Shown: positions 43,645-52,356, numbered from the stretch's first letter. The stretch: DNA of 64,000 nt from Actinopolymorpha pittospori (GCF_014873875.1 NZ_JADBEM010000001.1:3286001-3350000), one strand, 5' to 3'. A program made the numbers and translations. Notes: generated by a model not told the origin, from the sequence alone.

Positions 43645-43665
43645 GGTCCGAACGTAACCCGATCC

Positions 43666-43684
43666 GGACCAGCGGAATGGACCA
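43666..43684 (-). promoter_or_regulatory. MocR-type direct repeats before cupin operon
   Basis: On the minus strand TGGTCC occurs twice, 13 bp apart (plus-strand GGACCA at 43666 and 43679), in the 41-bp gap between the MocR stop and the cupin start. MocR/PdxR proteins bind such directly repeated TGGWC boxes; an inverted GGACC overlaps the cupin start. Confidence 0.55.
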
Positions 43685-43685
43685 C

Positions 43686-45083
43686 TTAGCGACGGCTTTG
43701 ATGGACCAGTTGGCAGAGCCTGGTCAGTGCCGCCGCCCACGCGTGCGAGGGCGGCGCCGCGTATCCGAGGATCAGCGCCGCCGCCTGCCGCTCGTCCGCC
43801 GGATCGTGCCAGTAGTCGTTGCTGTGCAGACCGGTCAGGTGCAGACCCTGGCGCCGCCCGGCCTGGATCAGCCGGCGCTCCTCCGCCGCCGAGGCCATCG
43901 GCAGCAGTGCGTGCATGCCGGCCGCGATGCCCTCCAGCGGGGTGGCGGTCACCTCGGCCAGACGGTCGGCGAGTTCGGCTCGGCGGCGCCGGTAGCTCAG
44001 GCGCATGCGGCGGATGTGCCGGTCGTAGTCGCCGTGCGCGAGGAGGTCGGCCATCGCGAGCTGGCTGATCGCGGAGACCCCGGCGCCGGCCTCCCGGATC
44101 GCCGCCGTCAGGTCGCGGCGCAGCGGTTCGGGTACGACGAACCAGCCCAGCCGTACGCCCGGCGCCAGCGACTTGCTCGTGCTGCCGGCGTACACGATCC
44201 GCTCGGGCGCCAGCGCCTGCATCGCGCCGACCGGCCGTTGGTCGTAGCGGAACTCACCGTCGTAGTCGTCCTCGATCAGGAACGCGTCGTGCTCCCGCGC
44301 CCAGGCGATGAGCTGGTAGCGGTGCCGCGGGGCGAGCACCACCCCGGTCGGATGCTGGTGCGCGGGGGTGAGCAGCGCGGCCTGACCCGTCGCCTCGTCC
44401 GGGTCGGCTCCGCCCGCGCCGACGGTGAGCGGGGTGACCGCCAGTCCCGCGGCACGCAGCACCATCCGGTGGCGGGCCAGGCCGGGGTTCTCGGTGGCGA
44501 TGGCGCGTACGCCGCGCCCGTGCAGCGCCCGCGCCAGCAGGGAGAGGCCTTGGGTGAAGCCCGCGGTGATCACCACGGCGTCCGGGTCGCAGCGCACCCC
44601 ACGGGTACGCGCGAGATAGCCGGCCACCGCCGCCCGCAACCCGGGCAGCCCGGTCGGCTCGGTGTAGTCCAGCTCGTCGTGGGAGGCCGTCGCCAGCGCC
44701 CGGCGGACACTGCTGGCCCAGGCCGTACGTGGGAACGAACCGAGATCGGGAATCCCCGGCCGTAACTCGATCACTTGCGCGGACGCGGCCGACGGATGCG
44801 GTTTCACGCGTGAGCTGGGCGGGTCATGGGGCACCTCCGCGACTCGGGTTCCCGAGCCGGGCGCCGACACCAGCCACCCTTCCGCGACCAGTTGCGCGTA
44901 GGCCTGCACCACCGTGCCCCGGGCGAGGCCCAGGTCGGTGGCCAGGCTCCGGCTCCCGGGCAGACGCGACCCGGCCCGCAGCCGGCCGGCCCGAATGCTG
45001 TCTCGTAACGCGGCCTCCAGCGAACGACCCGGAAAACCCGCGTCCGGATCGAACTCCAGATGCAGGTCGAGTGACTCCGCCAC
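43686..45083 (-). CDS. MocR/PdxR-type GntR regulator with aminotransferase domain
   Basis: 465 residues. An N-terminal GntR winged helix (LEAALRDSIRAGRLRAGSRL, GLARGTVVQAYAQLVAEGWL) is joined by a linker to a fold-type I aminotransferase domain. That domain has DYTEPTGLPGLRAAVAGYLA, IEDDYDGEFRYDQRPVGAMQ and the PLP-Lys in YAGSTSKSLAPGVRLGWFV. Such regulators sense PLP or an amino compound. The following cupin, oxidoreductase and CrtC-like genes are the likely targets. Confidence 0.93.
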   Translation of the reverse strand: MAESLDLHLEFDPDAGFPGRSLEAALRDSIRAGRLRAGSRLPGSRSLATDLGLARGTVVQAYAQLVAEGWLVSAPGSGTRVAEVPHDPPSSRVKPHPSAASAQVIELRPGIPDLGSFPRTAWASSVRRALATASHDELDYTEPTGLPGLRAAVAGYLARTRGVRCDPDAVVITAGFTQGLSLLARALHGRGVRAIATENPGLARHRMVLRAAGLAVTPLTVGAGGADPDEATGQAALLTPAHQHPTGVVLAPRHRYQLIAWAREHDAFLIEDDYDGEFRYDQRPVGAMQALAPERIVYAGSTSKSLAPGVRLGWFVVPEPLRRDLTAAIREAGAGVSAISQLAMADLLAHGDYDRHIRRMRLSYRRRRAELADRLAEVTATPLEGIAAGMHALLPMASAAEERRLIQAGRRQGLHLTGLHSNDYWHDPADERQAAALILGYAAPPSHAWAAALTRLCQLVHQSRR

Positions 45084-45151
45084 CCGCCAACGATCTCATC
45101 CGTACGGCCGAAAGCGCCGGGCGGTCGAGCCAGCACCGGCTATCCCGCGCA

Positions 45152-46072
45152 TTATCCCGATTCTTCGTATTCGGTGCAGATCTGCTCGAGTACGTATTTC
45201 GCATCCGCGAGCTCGGAGCCTCCGTCGCCGAGGGCCCCAGCGTAGGTGGCGAGGGTCTTCCACAGCGCCCAGCCTCGCCCGCGTGCCCAGGTCGCCTGGT
45301 CGACAGACAGCCGGTCACGAAACACCTTGCGGCTCGGTCCCGACAGCAAGGTCCAGGCGATCGCCAGGTCGCACGCCGGGTCTCCGACGCCGCACGTACC
45401 GAAGTCGATGACGGCGACAAGCGTGCCGTCCTTCACCAGAAGGTTTCCCTGGGCCACATCGCCGTGGAACCAGACCGGACGCTGGTCCCAGGACTCCCGC
45501 AACGCGGCCTGCCAGATCTCCGCGGCGACGTCGGTACGAACGTGGCCGTCCAGCGCCTCGAGTGCGCGCTGTGCCTCTTTGTCGTAGGTCTCCAACGTCC
45601 CGCCTCGGTACCAGTTGTGTAGTCCAGGAGCTGGGCCGTCGGTGGGGTCGATCTGTTGCAGGGCGGCAAGGAAGTCGGCGAGCGTGGCACCGAACGCGGT
45701 CAGGTCGGCGATGGTGGCCCGGCTCGCGGGCTCGCCACCGAGCCATCGGTAGACCGACCACGCGTGTGAATAGCCCTCGCCGGGCGCGCCTTTCGCCACC
45801 GGAACGGGGATGGGCAGGGGTAGCTGTGGGGCGAGTAGCGGGAGCCACCGGTGTTCCTTGTCGACCGCCAGCGCGTACGGCGAGGCGCTGGGCAGCCGCA
45901 CCGACAGCTCGCCGCCGAGATGAAACGTCCGGTTGTCCCAGCCCTCGTTCGCGACCCGCCGGATCGGAAGATCGGCCCACTGCGGGAACTGCGTGGCGAC
46001 GAGCCGCCGCACCAGCCCCACATCGGAAGGAATGCGCGTCGGCACGGGACCAAGGTCGGGGACCCCACTCAT
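45152..46072 (-). CDS. aminoglycoside phosphotransferase-family protein
   Basis: 306 residues. VANEGWDNRTFHLGGELSVR (N-lobe with Lys/Arg), PVWFHGDVAQGNLLVKDG (catalytic HxD) and VAVIDFGTCGVGDPACDLAI (metal Asp). This matches the common actinobacterial APH group (APH(3'')-like orphan kinases). Substrate unknown; no antibiotic cluster nearby. Confidence 0.88.
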   Translation of the reverse strand: MSGVPDLGPVPTRIPSDVGLVRRLVATQFPQWADLPIRRVANEGWDNRTFHLGGELSVRLPSASPYALAVDKEHRWLPLLAPQLPLPIPVPVAKGAPGEGYSHAWSVYRWLGGEPASRATIADLTAFGATLADFLAALQQIDPTDGPAPGLHNWYRGGTLETYDKEAQRALEALDGHVRTDVAAEIWQAALRESWDQRPVWFHGDVAQGNLLVKDGTLVAVIDFGTCGVGDPACDLAIAWTLLSGPSRKVFRDRLSVDQATWARGRGWALWKTLATYAGALGDGGSELADAKYVLEQICTEYEESG

Positions 46073-46231
46073 CTACCCACCCCTACTGGACTGAACGGCA
46101 ACCCGGACGGCCTGCTGCCTGGCGAAGAGCGACGACTCCGGCATCGGACCATCCACCCACAACGGCCCCTCATCGGCAACAACATTTCCCGGCGGCTCAC
46201 CTGTCGCGCCGTCGGCCCGGGCCGCCCGATC

Positions 46232-46265
46232 TGGAGCACCTCGGAACCTGGAGCACCTCGGAATC
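46232..46265. repeat. two 17-bp tandem units at end of PAD-like gene
   Basis: TGGAGCACCTCGGAACC (46232-46248) and TGGAGCACCTCGGAATC (46249-46265), 16 of 17 identical. A third degenerate copy (TAGAGGACCTCGAAG) continues into the last codons of the gene, suggesting slippage from its 3' end. Confidence 0.75.
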
Positions 46266-46672
46266 TAGAGGACCTCGAAGTAGCCGTCGTCGGAGAAGAT
46301 GTGCCGGGGCCGGTCGGGGCCCTCCGCCGCGAGTCGGTGGATCCTCTCGAGGAACGCCGGGTCCTGGTTGTCCCCCCGGTACACGCTGAAGTCCCTTGCC
46401 AGCCAGGCGGGAATCGCGCCGAAGCGGTGCGAGGTCTGCGACTCCAGGTACCACGTCACGTGGACGACCGCCCCGCTCTCCTCGTACCAGGCCGTCGTCT
46501 CGATCCCAGGCGCGACGCGCTGGTAGTACGTCCTCTGGATGGCATGTCGTCCGGCATGTGGGCCCGCCGCGAGGGTGTACTCGATGTCGTCCGGCCCGAC
46601 GATGACCGGATCGAAGACCCAGCCGTCGGCCTGGAGCCAGCCCAGTCGTGCGCCGAGAATGGCACGGAGCAT
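46265..46672 (-). CDS. phenolic acid decarboxylase-like protein (calycin fold)
   Basis: 135 residues from ATG 46672; a TTG at 46735 is open but not family-like. GWVFDPVIVG, IEYTLAAGPHAGRHAIQRTY, IETTAWYEESGAVVHVTWYL and FPxW-like AIPAWLARDFSVYRGDNQDP follow the whole barrel order of bacterial phenolic acid decarboxylases (PadC, which makes vinylphenols from hydroxycinnamates). Arg in AGR and Glu in YEESG are kept. The paired N-terminal Tyr residues of PadC (YTY) are replaced by WLQ by my alignment, so the substrate or reaction probably differs. Confidence 0.7.
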   Translation of the reverse strand: MLRAILGARLGWLQADGWVFDPVIVGPDDIEYTLAAGPHAGRHAIQRTYYQRVAPGIETTAWYEESGAVVHVTWYLESQTSHRFGAIPAWLARDFSVYRGDNQDPAFLERIHRLAAEGPDRPRHIFSDDGYFEVL

Positions 46673-46868
46673 GGGGATCCACCCCTGAGGTGAGAGAGAA
46701 CAGTCTCTGGGCCCGAGAGGGCGGCGCTTCGCCAACAGTCATGGTCGGTCCTCTCCCGACCTGGCGTACATGCGTCGCGAACCCCGCATTCCACCCACAC
46801 GAACGGCGCGCTTCCGTGGGGCGGCGCAACACGCTCCGGTTCTCGGGCGCCATGCTCTTCAGCCTGCC

Positions 46869-47408
46869 CTAGCTCCCGCCGGCGTCCAAGCCCTCGCCGC
46901 TGTCCAAGCCCTTGCCGCCCACGCGAACCATGCGTAGTTCATTGACTCCTGTCCCGGGGTGTTTCTTCGCCGCACCGTCCACCGCGAAGCGGTGCCGACG
47001 GTAGAACGCCAGCGCCCGTTCGTTCCCCTCCACGACCCACAGGTAGGCAGCGGCGTCGCCGAGGGCGGCTGTCAAGAGTTGGTTGGCGAGGCCGGTGCCA
47101 TGGTGGGCAGCCAACACGTTGATGACCTGTAGTTCCGTGGATGTCGGTGCGTCATCGTCGCGGGCTGGCCCAACGGCGATGAAGCCGACGATCTCCTGCT
47201 CAGCCAGGCCGATCAGCCGTGTCACGCGCTCGTCTGGCTGCTCGAGCATCGTCAGCCACCGGATGGTTGACTGGCGCGGATCCAGCTTGTCCAGGAACTG
47301 TTGCGGCATGAGTCCCACATATGCCTCCCGCCAGATCCGGATGTGGACGTGGCCGAGCGACGTCGCGTCCGCGGGTCGAGGTGGCCGGATCGCGTACTCG
47401 ACTGCCAT
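46869..47408 (-). CDS. GNAT family N-acetyltransferase
   Basis: 179 residues from ATG 47408 (GAGGAGAGG upstream). IRPPRPADATSLGHVHIRIW, EIVGFIAVGPARDDD, LQVINVLAAHHGTGLANQLL (acetyl-CoA loop) and WVVEGNERALAFYRRHRFAV are the standard order of GNAT motifs. Ends in a glycine-rich tail. Acceptor unknown. Confidence 0.9.
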   Translation of the reverse strand: MAVEYAIRPPRPADATSLGHVHIRIWREAYVGLMPQQFLDKLDPRQSTIRWLTMLEQPDERVTRLIGLAEQEIVGFIAVGPARDDDAPTSTELQVINVLAAHHGTGLANQLLTAALGDAAAYLWVVEGNERALAFYRRHRFAVDGAAKKHPGTGVNELRMVRVGGKGLDSGEGLDAGGS

Positions 47409-47490
47409 GAAGACACCTCTCCTCGGGAGTCCCGTTCCTCCCGCGACGGCACAGCCCCGCGGCGAGGTCATGCGCGTCCAGCTCGGACAG

Positions 47491-48009
47491 CTAGCATCGC
47501 GCCAGCCAGTCTCCGACGATCGCGAAGTCTGCGTCAGTGAGGCCGTGGCTTGACTTGACGCGATGAAGAAGAGCCAGCCCCTGATGGTGTTCGGACACCC
47601 AGGAGCGATCAGTCTCGGTGATCTCGTCATCCACCCAGACGAACGCGCGCCCAGCGGCACAGTCGACCAGGGCACGAGTCTTCCAGTGCAGCCCCTCCCC
47701 CTCCTCGCCCTCGCACCCGTCGGGCCAGGCCACGACGGGCAGTTCCGGTAAGCCGATTCGCGGAGCGATCTCCTCGTTCGCATCGGACATCCAGGACGAA
47801 GCCCACACGAGGTCGCACGGCAACGCCAGAAGGCGCCTCCCGTGCTCGGGATCGAGCCTCGCCAGAAACGGATTGATGGGGGCATCCGAGGGGTCCTGCG
47901 TTTCGTGAAGCTCCGGGACATCCGGACGTGGCGCAGGTGGGACTCCGAAAGGGATGAGTGTTCCGTCCACATCGAGAAAGAGCAGAGGGCGGCCTACCGT
48001 ATCGGTCAC
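47491..48009 (-). CDS. HAD-like hydrolase domain protein
   Basis: 172 residues from GTG 48009. The HAD motif I LLFLDVDGTLIPFG contains DxDGT, followed by a short cap region, LVWASSWMSDANEEIAP (motif II Ser/Thr) and AFVWVDDEITETDRSWV (motif IV DD). The Lys of motif III is likely in HWKTRAL. Resembles the actinobacterial secondary-metabolism/RNA-repair-associated HAD proteins. Phosphatase activity is inferred. Confidence 0.85.
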   Translation of the reverse strand: MTDTVGRPLLFLDVDGTLIPFGVPPAPRPDVPELHETQDPSDAPINPFLARLDPEHGRRLLALPCDLVWASSWMSDANEEIAPRIGLPELPVVAWPDGCEGEEGEGLHWKTRALVDCAAGRAFVWVDDEITETDRSWVSEHHQGLALLHRVKSSHGLTDADFAIVGDWLARC

Positions 48010-48092
48010 TGCCGCACGATAGCAACGGCCCACCGGGGGCCACCCACATCCGCTACGGCGCGGGCGGCCCCCGGGGAGGTCGTGGCGGAACG

Positions 48093-50270
48093 TCAGGAGC
48101 TGGTGAGAATGACGAGTCGCTGGGTCGCCCGGGTCATCGCGACGTAGCGGTCGACCGCCCCTTCGATACCCTCGCCGAACGCCTCCGGGTCGATGAGGAC
48201 GACCAGGTCGAACTCGAGCCCCTTGGACAGCTCCGGCGTCAGCGACTGGACGCGGGACGTCGCCCGGAACGTGCCGTCCGCGACGCCATGGGCGCTGATG
48301 ACGCAGGCGATCCCCTCGGTGTGCTCGGTGAGCCAGGTGTCGAGGATCGAGCCAAGCTCCGAGACGGATCCGTGGACGACGGGGACGTCGCTGCTGCGGA
48401 TCGAGGTCGGCACGTTGGCGTCTGGGAGTACGGCCCGGATGACAGGCTCGGCTTCTGTCATGACCTCTTCCGGCGTCCGGTAGTTGATGCTCAGGGAAGC
48501 CAGGTTGATGTTGTCGAGCCCGATCCGCTCGAGCCGCTCCTGCCACGACTCCGTGAACCCGTGCCGGGCCTGGGCACGATCCCCGACGATGGTGAAGCTG
48601 CGGGACGGGCAGCGGAGCCGCAACATCTGCCACTCCGCGTCGGTCAGTTCCTGCGCCTCGTCCACGACGATGTGCGCGAACGGGCCGGCCAGCAGGTCCG
48701 GGTCGGTGCTCGACAGCGCTGCCTCGTCGACCAGGGTCTCCTGCAGGTCCTCCCCGCGGAGCATCGACATCACCAGCATCTCGGAGTCGTCCGTCTCGAT
48801 GAGGTTGTCGACCACGTGGGACATCCGCTCGCGCTCGGCGGCGGCAGCGGCCTGCTGCCGGCGCCGACGTCGTGCTCCCTCCGGGTCGCCGAGCCGTTGC
48901 CGTGCCGCGTCCAGGAGAGGCAGGTCGGACACCGTCCAGGCGTGGGGATCCGCGCGCTGCAACTTCCGTACCTCATCCGGGTTGAGCCAGGGCGCGCACA
49001 TGCGCAGGTAGGCGGGCACCGACCACAGATCTCCGACGAGGTCGTCCGGATCGATCAGCGGCCACGCCCTGTTGAAGGTGGTGACCAGATCCTGGTTCCG
49101 CAGCAGTGACCTGCGCAGCAGGTCGGCCGGGACTTCTTCGCCCTCGTACTCGTCGCCGTGCTTGTCGATCAGGATCGTGAGCAGTTCCTCCCAGACCTCC
49201 TCGCGCGCATCGTTGTGCGGAGTGCCGGAGTCTGTCGCTCCGAACGCCTCGGCCCAGTCAGCGGGACTGAGCCAGATGTCGGACCAGTGGGTCTGGACCG
49301 TCATCCCCTTGGTGGGCGGCTCCTCGTAGAGCCGGACGGCTGGCTCGATGGCCTTCACCATGTCCGCGGACGACTTCAGGCGGACCACGTCCGGGTCGGT
49401 CTCGACTCCCGCCGTGGCTCCCTCGAGGACGAGGTCCCGCAGGGTGCAGGTCTGCACGCCCTCCTCCCCGAGGCTGGGGAGGACGTCGGCGACGTAGGTC
49501 AGGTAGGGCTGGTGCGGACCGACGAACAGGACGCCGCCTCGACGGTGACCCAGGCGAGGGTCGGAGTAGAGGAGGTAGGCCGTGCGGTGCAGAGCCACCA
49601 CGGTCTTCCCGGTACCAGGACCGCCGTCGACGACCAGAGTGCCGCGGGATCCCGCGCGGATGATGGCGTCCTGGTCGGCCTGGATGGTGCCGAGCACGTC
49701 CCGCATCCGGGGTGAGCGGCTGCTGCCGAGGCTGGCGATGAAGGCGGACTGGTCGTCGAGCGCGGCGCGCCCCTCCAGACCGTCCGGGGTGAACACCTCG
49801 TCCCAGTAGTCGCTGATCCGGCCGCGGGTCCAGCGATACCTGCGGCGGCTCGCCAGCCCCATCGGGTTGGCGTGGGTCGCTCCGAAGAACGGCTCAGCCG
49901 CCGGGGACCGCCAGTCGAGCAGCAGCCGACGACCCGCGCTGTCGGTGAGGCCGAGTCGTCCGACGTAGACGGGCTCGGGGTCCTCCGCGCTGACCATGTG
50001 TCCGAGGCACAGGTCCAAACCGAAGCGACGCAGGGTACGCAGGCGAGCGGTCAGCCGGTGGATCTCCATGTCCCGGTCCATGGCCTCCTGGCCGATGCCG
50101 CCGGGTGCCTTGCGGGCGGCGTCGAGGCGGTCGGACAGGTCGGTGATCGCCTGCTCGAGGCTCTCCGCGATGGCCGCGAAGTGCCGCTCGTCGCCGGCGA
50201 TCAGTGTCGGGTCGGCCTTGGCGGCAAGGTTGTCGGGAAGGTCGAACACGCTGGTGGTCAGGGGGTTCAC
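48093..50270 (-). CDS. helR: RNA polymerase-recycling motor ATPase HelR
   Basis: 725 residues from GTG 50270. The N-terminus (TTSVFDLPDNLAAKADPTLI) and the long antiparallel coil (HFAAIAESLEQAITDLSDRL through TARLRTLRRFGLDLCLGHMV) are those of the HelD/HelR group. UvrD-type motor motifs are VDGGPGTGKTVVALHRTAYL (Walker A), VDEAQELTDAEW (Walker B), LSINYRTPEEVM and LSKGLEFDLVVLID, then VAMTRATQRLVIL. HelR of Streptomyces removes stalled or rifamycin-bound RNA polymerase from DNA and gives rifamycin tolerance. The rifamycin-associated element upstream supports the same role. Starts 4 bp after a tiny glycosyltransferase remnant. Confidence 0.93.
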   Translation of the reverse strand: MNPLTTSVFDLPDNLAAKADPTLIAGDERHFAAIAESLEQAITDLSDRLDAARKAPGGIGQEAMDRDMEIHRLTARLRTLRRFGLDLCLGHMVSAEDPEPVYVGRLGLTDSAGRRLLLDWRSPAAEPFFGATHANPMGLASRRRYRWTRGRISDYWDEVFTPDGLEGRAALDDQSAFIASLGSSRSPRMRDVLGTIQADQDAIIRAGSRGTLVVDGGPGTGKTVVALHRTAYLLYSDPRLGHRRGGVLFVGPHQPYLTYVADVLPSLGEEGVQTCTLRDLVLEGATAGVETDPDVVRLKSSADMVKAIEPAVRLYEEPPTKGMTVQTHWSDIWLSPADWAEAFGATDSGTPHNDAREEVWEELLTILIDKHGDEYEGEEVPADLLRRSLLRNQDLVTTFNRAWPLIDPDDLVGDLWSVPAYLRMCAPWLNPDEVRKLQRADPHAWTVSDLPLLDAARQRLGDPEGARRRRRQQAAAAAERERMSHVVDNLIETDDSEMLVMSMLRGEDLQETLVDEAALSSTDPDLLAGPFAHIVVDEAQELTDAEWQMLRLRCPSRSFTIVGDRAQARHGFTESWQERLERIGLDNINLASLSINYRTPEEVMTEAEPVIRAVLPDANVPTSIRSSDVPVVHGSVSELGSILDTWLTEHTEGIACVISAHGVADGTFRATSRVQSLTPELSKGLEFDLVVLIDPEAFGEGIEGAVDRYVAMTRATQRLVILTSS

Positions 50271-50274
50271 GTCA

Positions 50275-50397
50275 TCAGCTCCGATCGAGCAGCAGCTTCG
50301 CGGCCACCGTCGCTCCGTTGGTGTGGATCGTGCAGGCCACGGCGGCCACGGGTTCGAGGTCCCCGTGCGACCCATACGTCGACAACGCCACACGCAT
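50275..50397 (-). pseudogene. 40-codon remnant of a rifamycin-type glycosyltransferase gene
   Basis: ATG 50397 has GGGGAG seven bases upstream. The first 16 residues MRVALSTYGSHGDLEP are the start of MGT/UGT-type GT-B glycosyltransferases; the last 16, IHTNGATVAAKLLLDR, read like the C-terminal end of the same enzymes (IRTDGAAVAARLLLD in relatives). Everything between is gone without breaking the frame. It lies directly behind a rifamycin-associated element, the regular location of rgt, and ends 4 bp before helR. Best explained as an in-frame internal deletion that keeps translational coupling to helR. Identity as rgt is inferred. Confidence 0.6.
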
Positions 50398-50453
50398 TTC
50401 GTACTCCCCGTTTCCGTGGTTCCAGGTACGGCCAGCGATTCTGCGGCATGACT

Positions 50454-50474
50454 GGGGTCTTGCCGCAAGCCCCC
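50454..50474 (-). promoter_or_regulatory. rifamycin-associated element (RAE)
   Basis: On the minus strand GGGGCTTGCGGCAAGACCCC, an inverted repeat (CTTGC/GCAAG core and G4/C4 ends), matching the element found upstream of rifamycin-inactivating genes in actinomycetes. It lies 57 bp before the remnant ORF and 184 bp before helR. Confidence 0.85.
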
Positions 50475-50833
50475 GGGTGCGCTATAAGTTGAGAGTGGCA
50501 GGGAGTGCGCACTCCTCCTTGCCGTTGATCAGCCCCTTTGATCGTCCGATCGGACTGACAACCTCCTCGCCAACCGGCAGCGCCGCGTACGGCCTCACGT
50601 CGCCCCAGGAGCATCTCCCACCTGCCCCACGCCGTCCGCGGCGGCTCTGCCACGTCAACGTGTCCTTGCTTCGGGCGAGACTCTTGAACGCGGGTCACAG
50701 CGTGGAGCGGGGTCATAGCGTGGAGGGCGCGAGACGTGTCTCACTCGAGATGTCGCTGGCGCTGTCTCGGCCGTCAAGGACTGCCTTGCGGCCTCCACCT
50801 CCTGGTCGGTCGAACCGGGCGAAAGGGATACCG
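50475..50833. other. intergenic with 17/18-bp tandem repeat
   Basis: 359 bp. GCGGGTCACAGCGTGGA (50691-50707) is followed by GCGGGGTCATAGCGTGGA (50708-50725), differing by one insertion and one substitution. Otherwise no gene recognised; the promoter of the MDR oxidoreductase should lie here. Confidence 0.5.
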
Positions 50834-51751
50834 ATGAAGGCGTGCGGAGTGTCCGGGCCGGGTGCGGACGTCATGCTGCTGGAACTGCCCGACCCACCGT
50901 CGCCCGGTCCCGGGCAGCTTCTGGTGGCAGTCGAGGCGGCCGGGGTCGGACCGTGGGATCAGTTGCTCAACGGCGCCGGCTGGGACGTCGGCTTGCGTCC
51001 GCCGGCGGCGCTGGGAGTGGAAGGCGCGGGCAGGGTCCTGGCGGTCGGCGCCGATGTCGATGTCGATGAGTTCGCCGTCGGTGACCGGGTCCTCGCGCAC
51101 GAGGCTCCGCTGCCCGGCGGAAGCGGCTTCTGGGCCGAACGTGTCCTGCTCACCGCGGCTGACACGGCGCCCTGTCTGCCCGGGTTGACGCCTGCGGAAG
51201 CGGCAGCACTGCCGGTCAACGGCCTCACCGCGTGGCAGGCTCTGGCGACGCTGGGTCTCGGTTCGGGTCAGCGGCTCCTGATCACCAACGGAGCCGGCGC
51301 CACCGGCTCGCTGGCGATTCAACTCGCCGCGGCCATGGGGGTCGAGGTGACCGCGACCGCTTCCGCTTCTTCCACCGATCGCCTGCGTGGCCTTGGAGCG
51401 GCGCGGGTCGTCGACTACCACGACCCGGACTGGCCGGACCGGGTACGCGGACCCTTCGACGGTGCGCTCACCGCCGCCACCGGCACGGCGACGGCCGTGC
51501 TGCCCCTGGTACGCGACGGCGGGCGGCTGTGCTCCCTGACCTCGGACGCACCTGCGGCCGAGCGGTCCATCACCAGCACCGACCTCTACGTCCAGCCGGA
51601 TGCCAGGCAGTTGGCCCGGCTGGCGGAGCAGGTCGGCGAAGGGGAGTTGCGCCTGGTACCGGAGCCTCTCCCGCTGCGCGAGGGGCCCGCCGCGTTCACC
51701 CGCGCGGCCGCCGGACGCACCGGCGGGAAGAAGCTCGTGCTCGTTCCCTGA
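50834..51751 (+). CDS. NADP-dependent quinone oxidoreductase-like MDR protein
   Basis: 305 residues from ATG 50834 with GAAAGGG upstream. Medium-chain dehydrogenase fold without structural zinc: GVGPWDQLLNGAGWD, PAALGVEGAGRVLAVG, LPVNGLTAWQALATLGLGSG, then LLITNGAGATGSLAIQLAAA (NADPH-binding AxGxxG-like). Typical zeta-crystallin/quinone oxidoreductase. The longer open frame upstream is not homologous. Substrate unknown. Confidence 0.9.
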   Translation: MKACGVSGPGADVMLLELPDPPSPGPGQLLVAVEAAGVGPWDQLLNGAGWDVGLRPPAALGVEGAGRVLAVGADVDVDEFAVGDRVLAHEAPLPGGSGFWAERVLLTAADTAPCLPGLTPAEAAALPVNGLTAWQALATLGLGSGQRLLITNGAGATGSLAIQLAAAMGVEVTATASASSTDRLRGLGAARVVDYHDPDWPDRVRGPFDGALTAATGTATAVLPLVRDGGRLCSLTSDAPAAERSITSTDLYVQPDARQLARLAEQVGEGELRLVPEPLPLREGPAAFTRAAAGRTGGKKLVLVP

Positions 51752-51804
51752 GCCGGTGAGCGCGAGCCGGACGATCTTGGCCTCACGCTGTGTAGCTCAG
51801 CGCG

Positions 51805-52356
51805 TCACTTCAGCAGGGCGCGACGTGCCGCTTCCCTGACGATCTGTTCGGCGGTCGCCTCCGGCGTGAGTGCGGATGTGTCGAACCACCAGCCGACATC
51901 GCTGAAGTCCCGACGCAACTCGGCTTCGAGCCTGTGGTAACCGTCGAACTCCCACCGCTCGCTGAGCGTGCGCGTCGAGTTGCGTTGCCGGCAGACCTCC
52001 ACACTGGGGGCGAGGGTGACCAGGTGCACCGGTCGCGGAGCTATCAGGCCGACCAGGAAGTCGAGCTCCGCAAGGTCCGTGACGAGCTGGTCGATCAGAA
52101 CCGTGAAGCCGAAATCGATGTAGTTGTTGGCCAGGCCGGACAGGTTCCGGTCACAGAGCTCAGCCTGTCGCTTCGCCTCGTCGGCGGGCGTGCCCAGGCG
52201 CCACACGCGACCACTGAGGATCATCTCGTTCACGTCGTCGGCCTTGATCTGAGCAGCCCGAGGCAGCAGCCGAGCGGCCAACCCGGTCACCGTGGACTTC
52301 CCTGCCGCCGGCATCCCGGACACAATCACGCAGCCTGACAACTCGGGTGTGATCAC
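51805..52356 (-). CDS. P-loop kinase-like AAA protein
   Basis: 183 residues from GTG 52356. VIVSGMPAAGKSTVTGLAAR is a Walker A of the chloramphenicol-phosphotransferase/zeta-toxin/gluconate-kinase group; KADDVNEMILSGR and FGFTVLIDQLVTD follow, and RQRNSTRTLSERWEFDG is a lid-like Arg-rich part. Small-molecule kinase by fold; no antitoxin gene adjoins. The upstream extension to 52422 is unlikely. Confidence 0.78.
   Translation of the reverse strand: MITPELSGCVIVSGMPAAGKSTVTGLAARLLPRAAQIKADDVNEMILSGRVWRLGTPADEAKRQAELCDRNLSGLANNYIDFGFTVLIDQLVTDLAELDFLVGLIAPRPVHLVTLAPSVEVCRQRNSTRTLSERWEFDGYHRLEAELRRDFSDVGWWFDTSALTPEATAEQIVREAARRALLK

Noticed and set aside
50691..50725. Tandem repeat as a CRISPR-like or iteron array
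   Set aside because: Only two adjacent copies without spacers and no replication gene.
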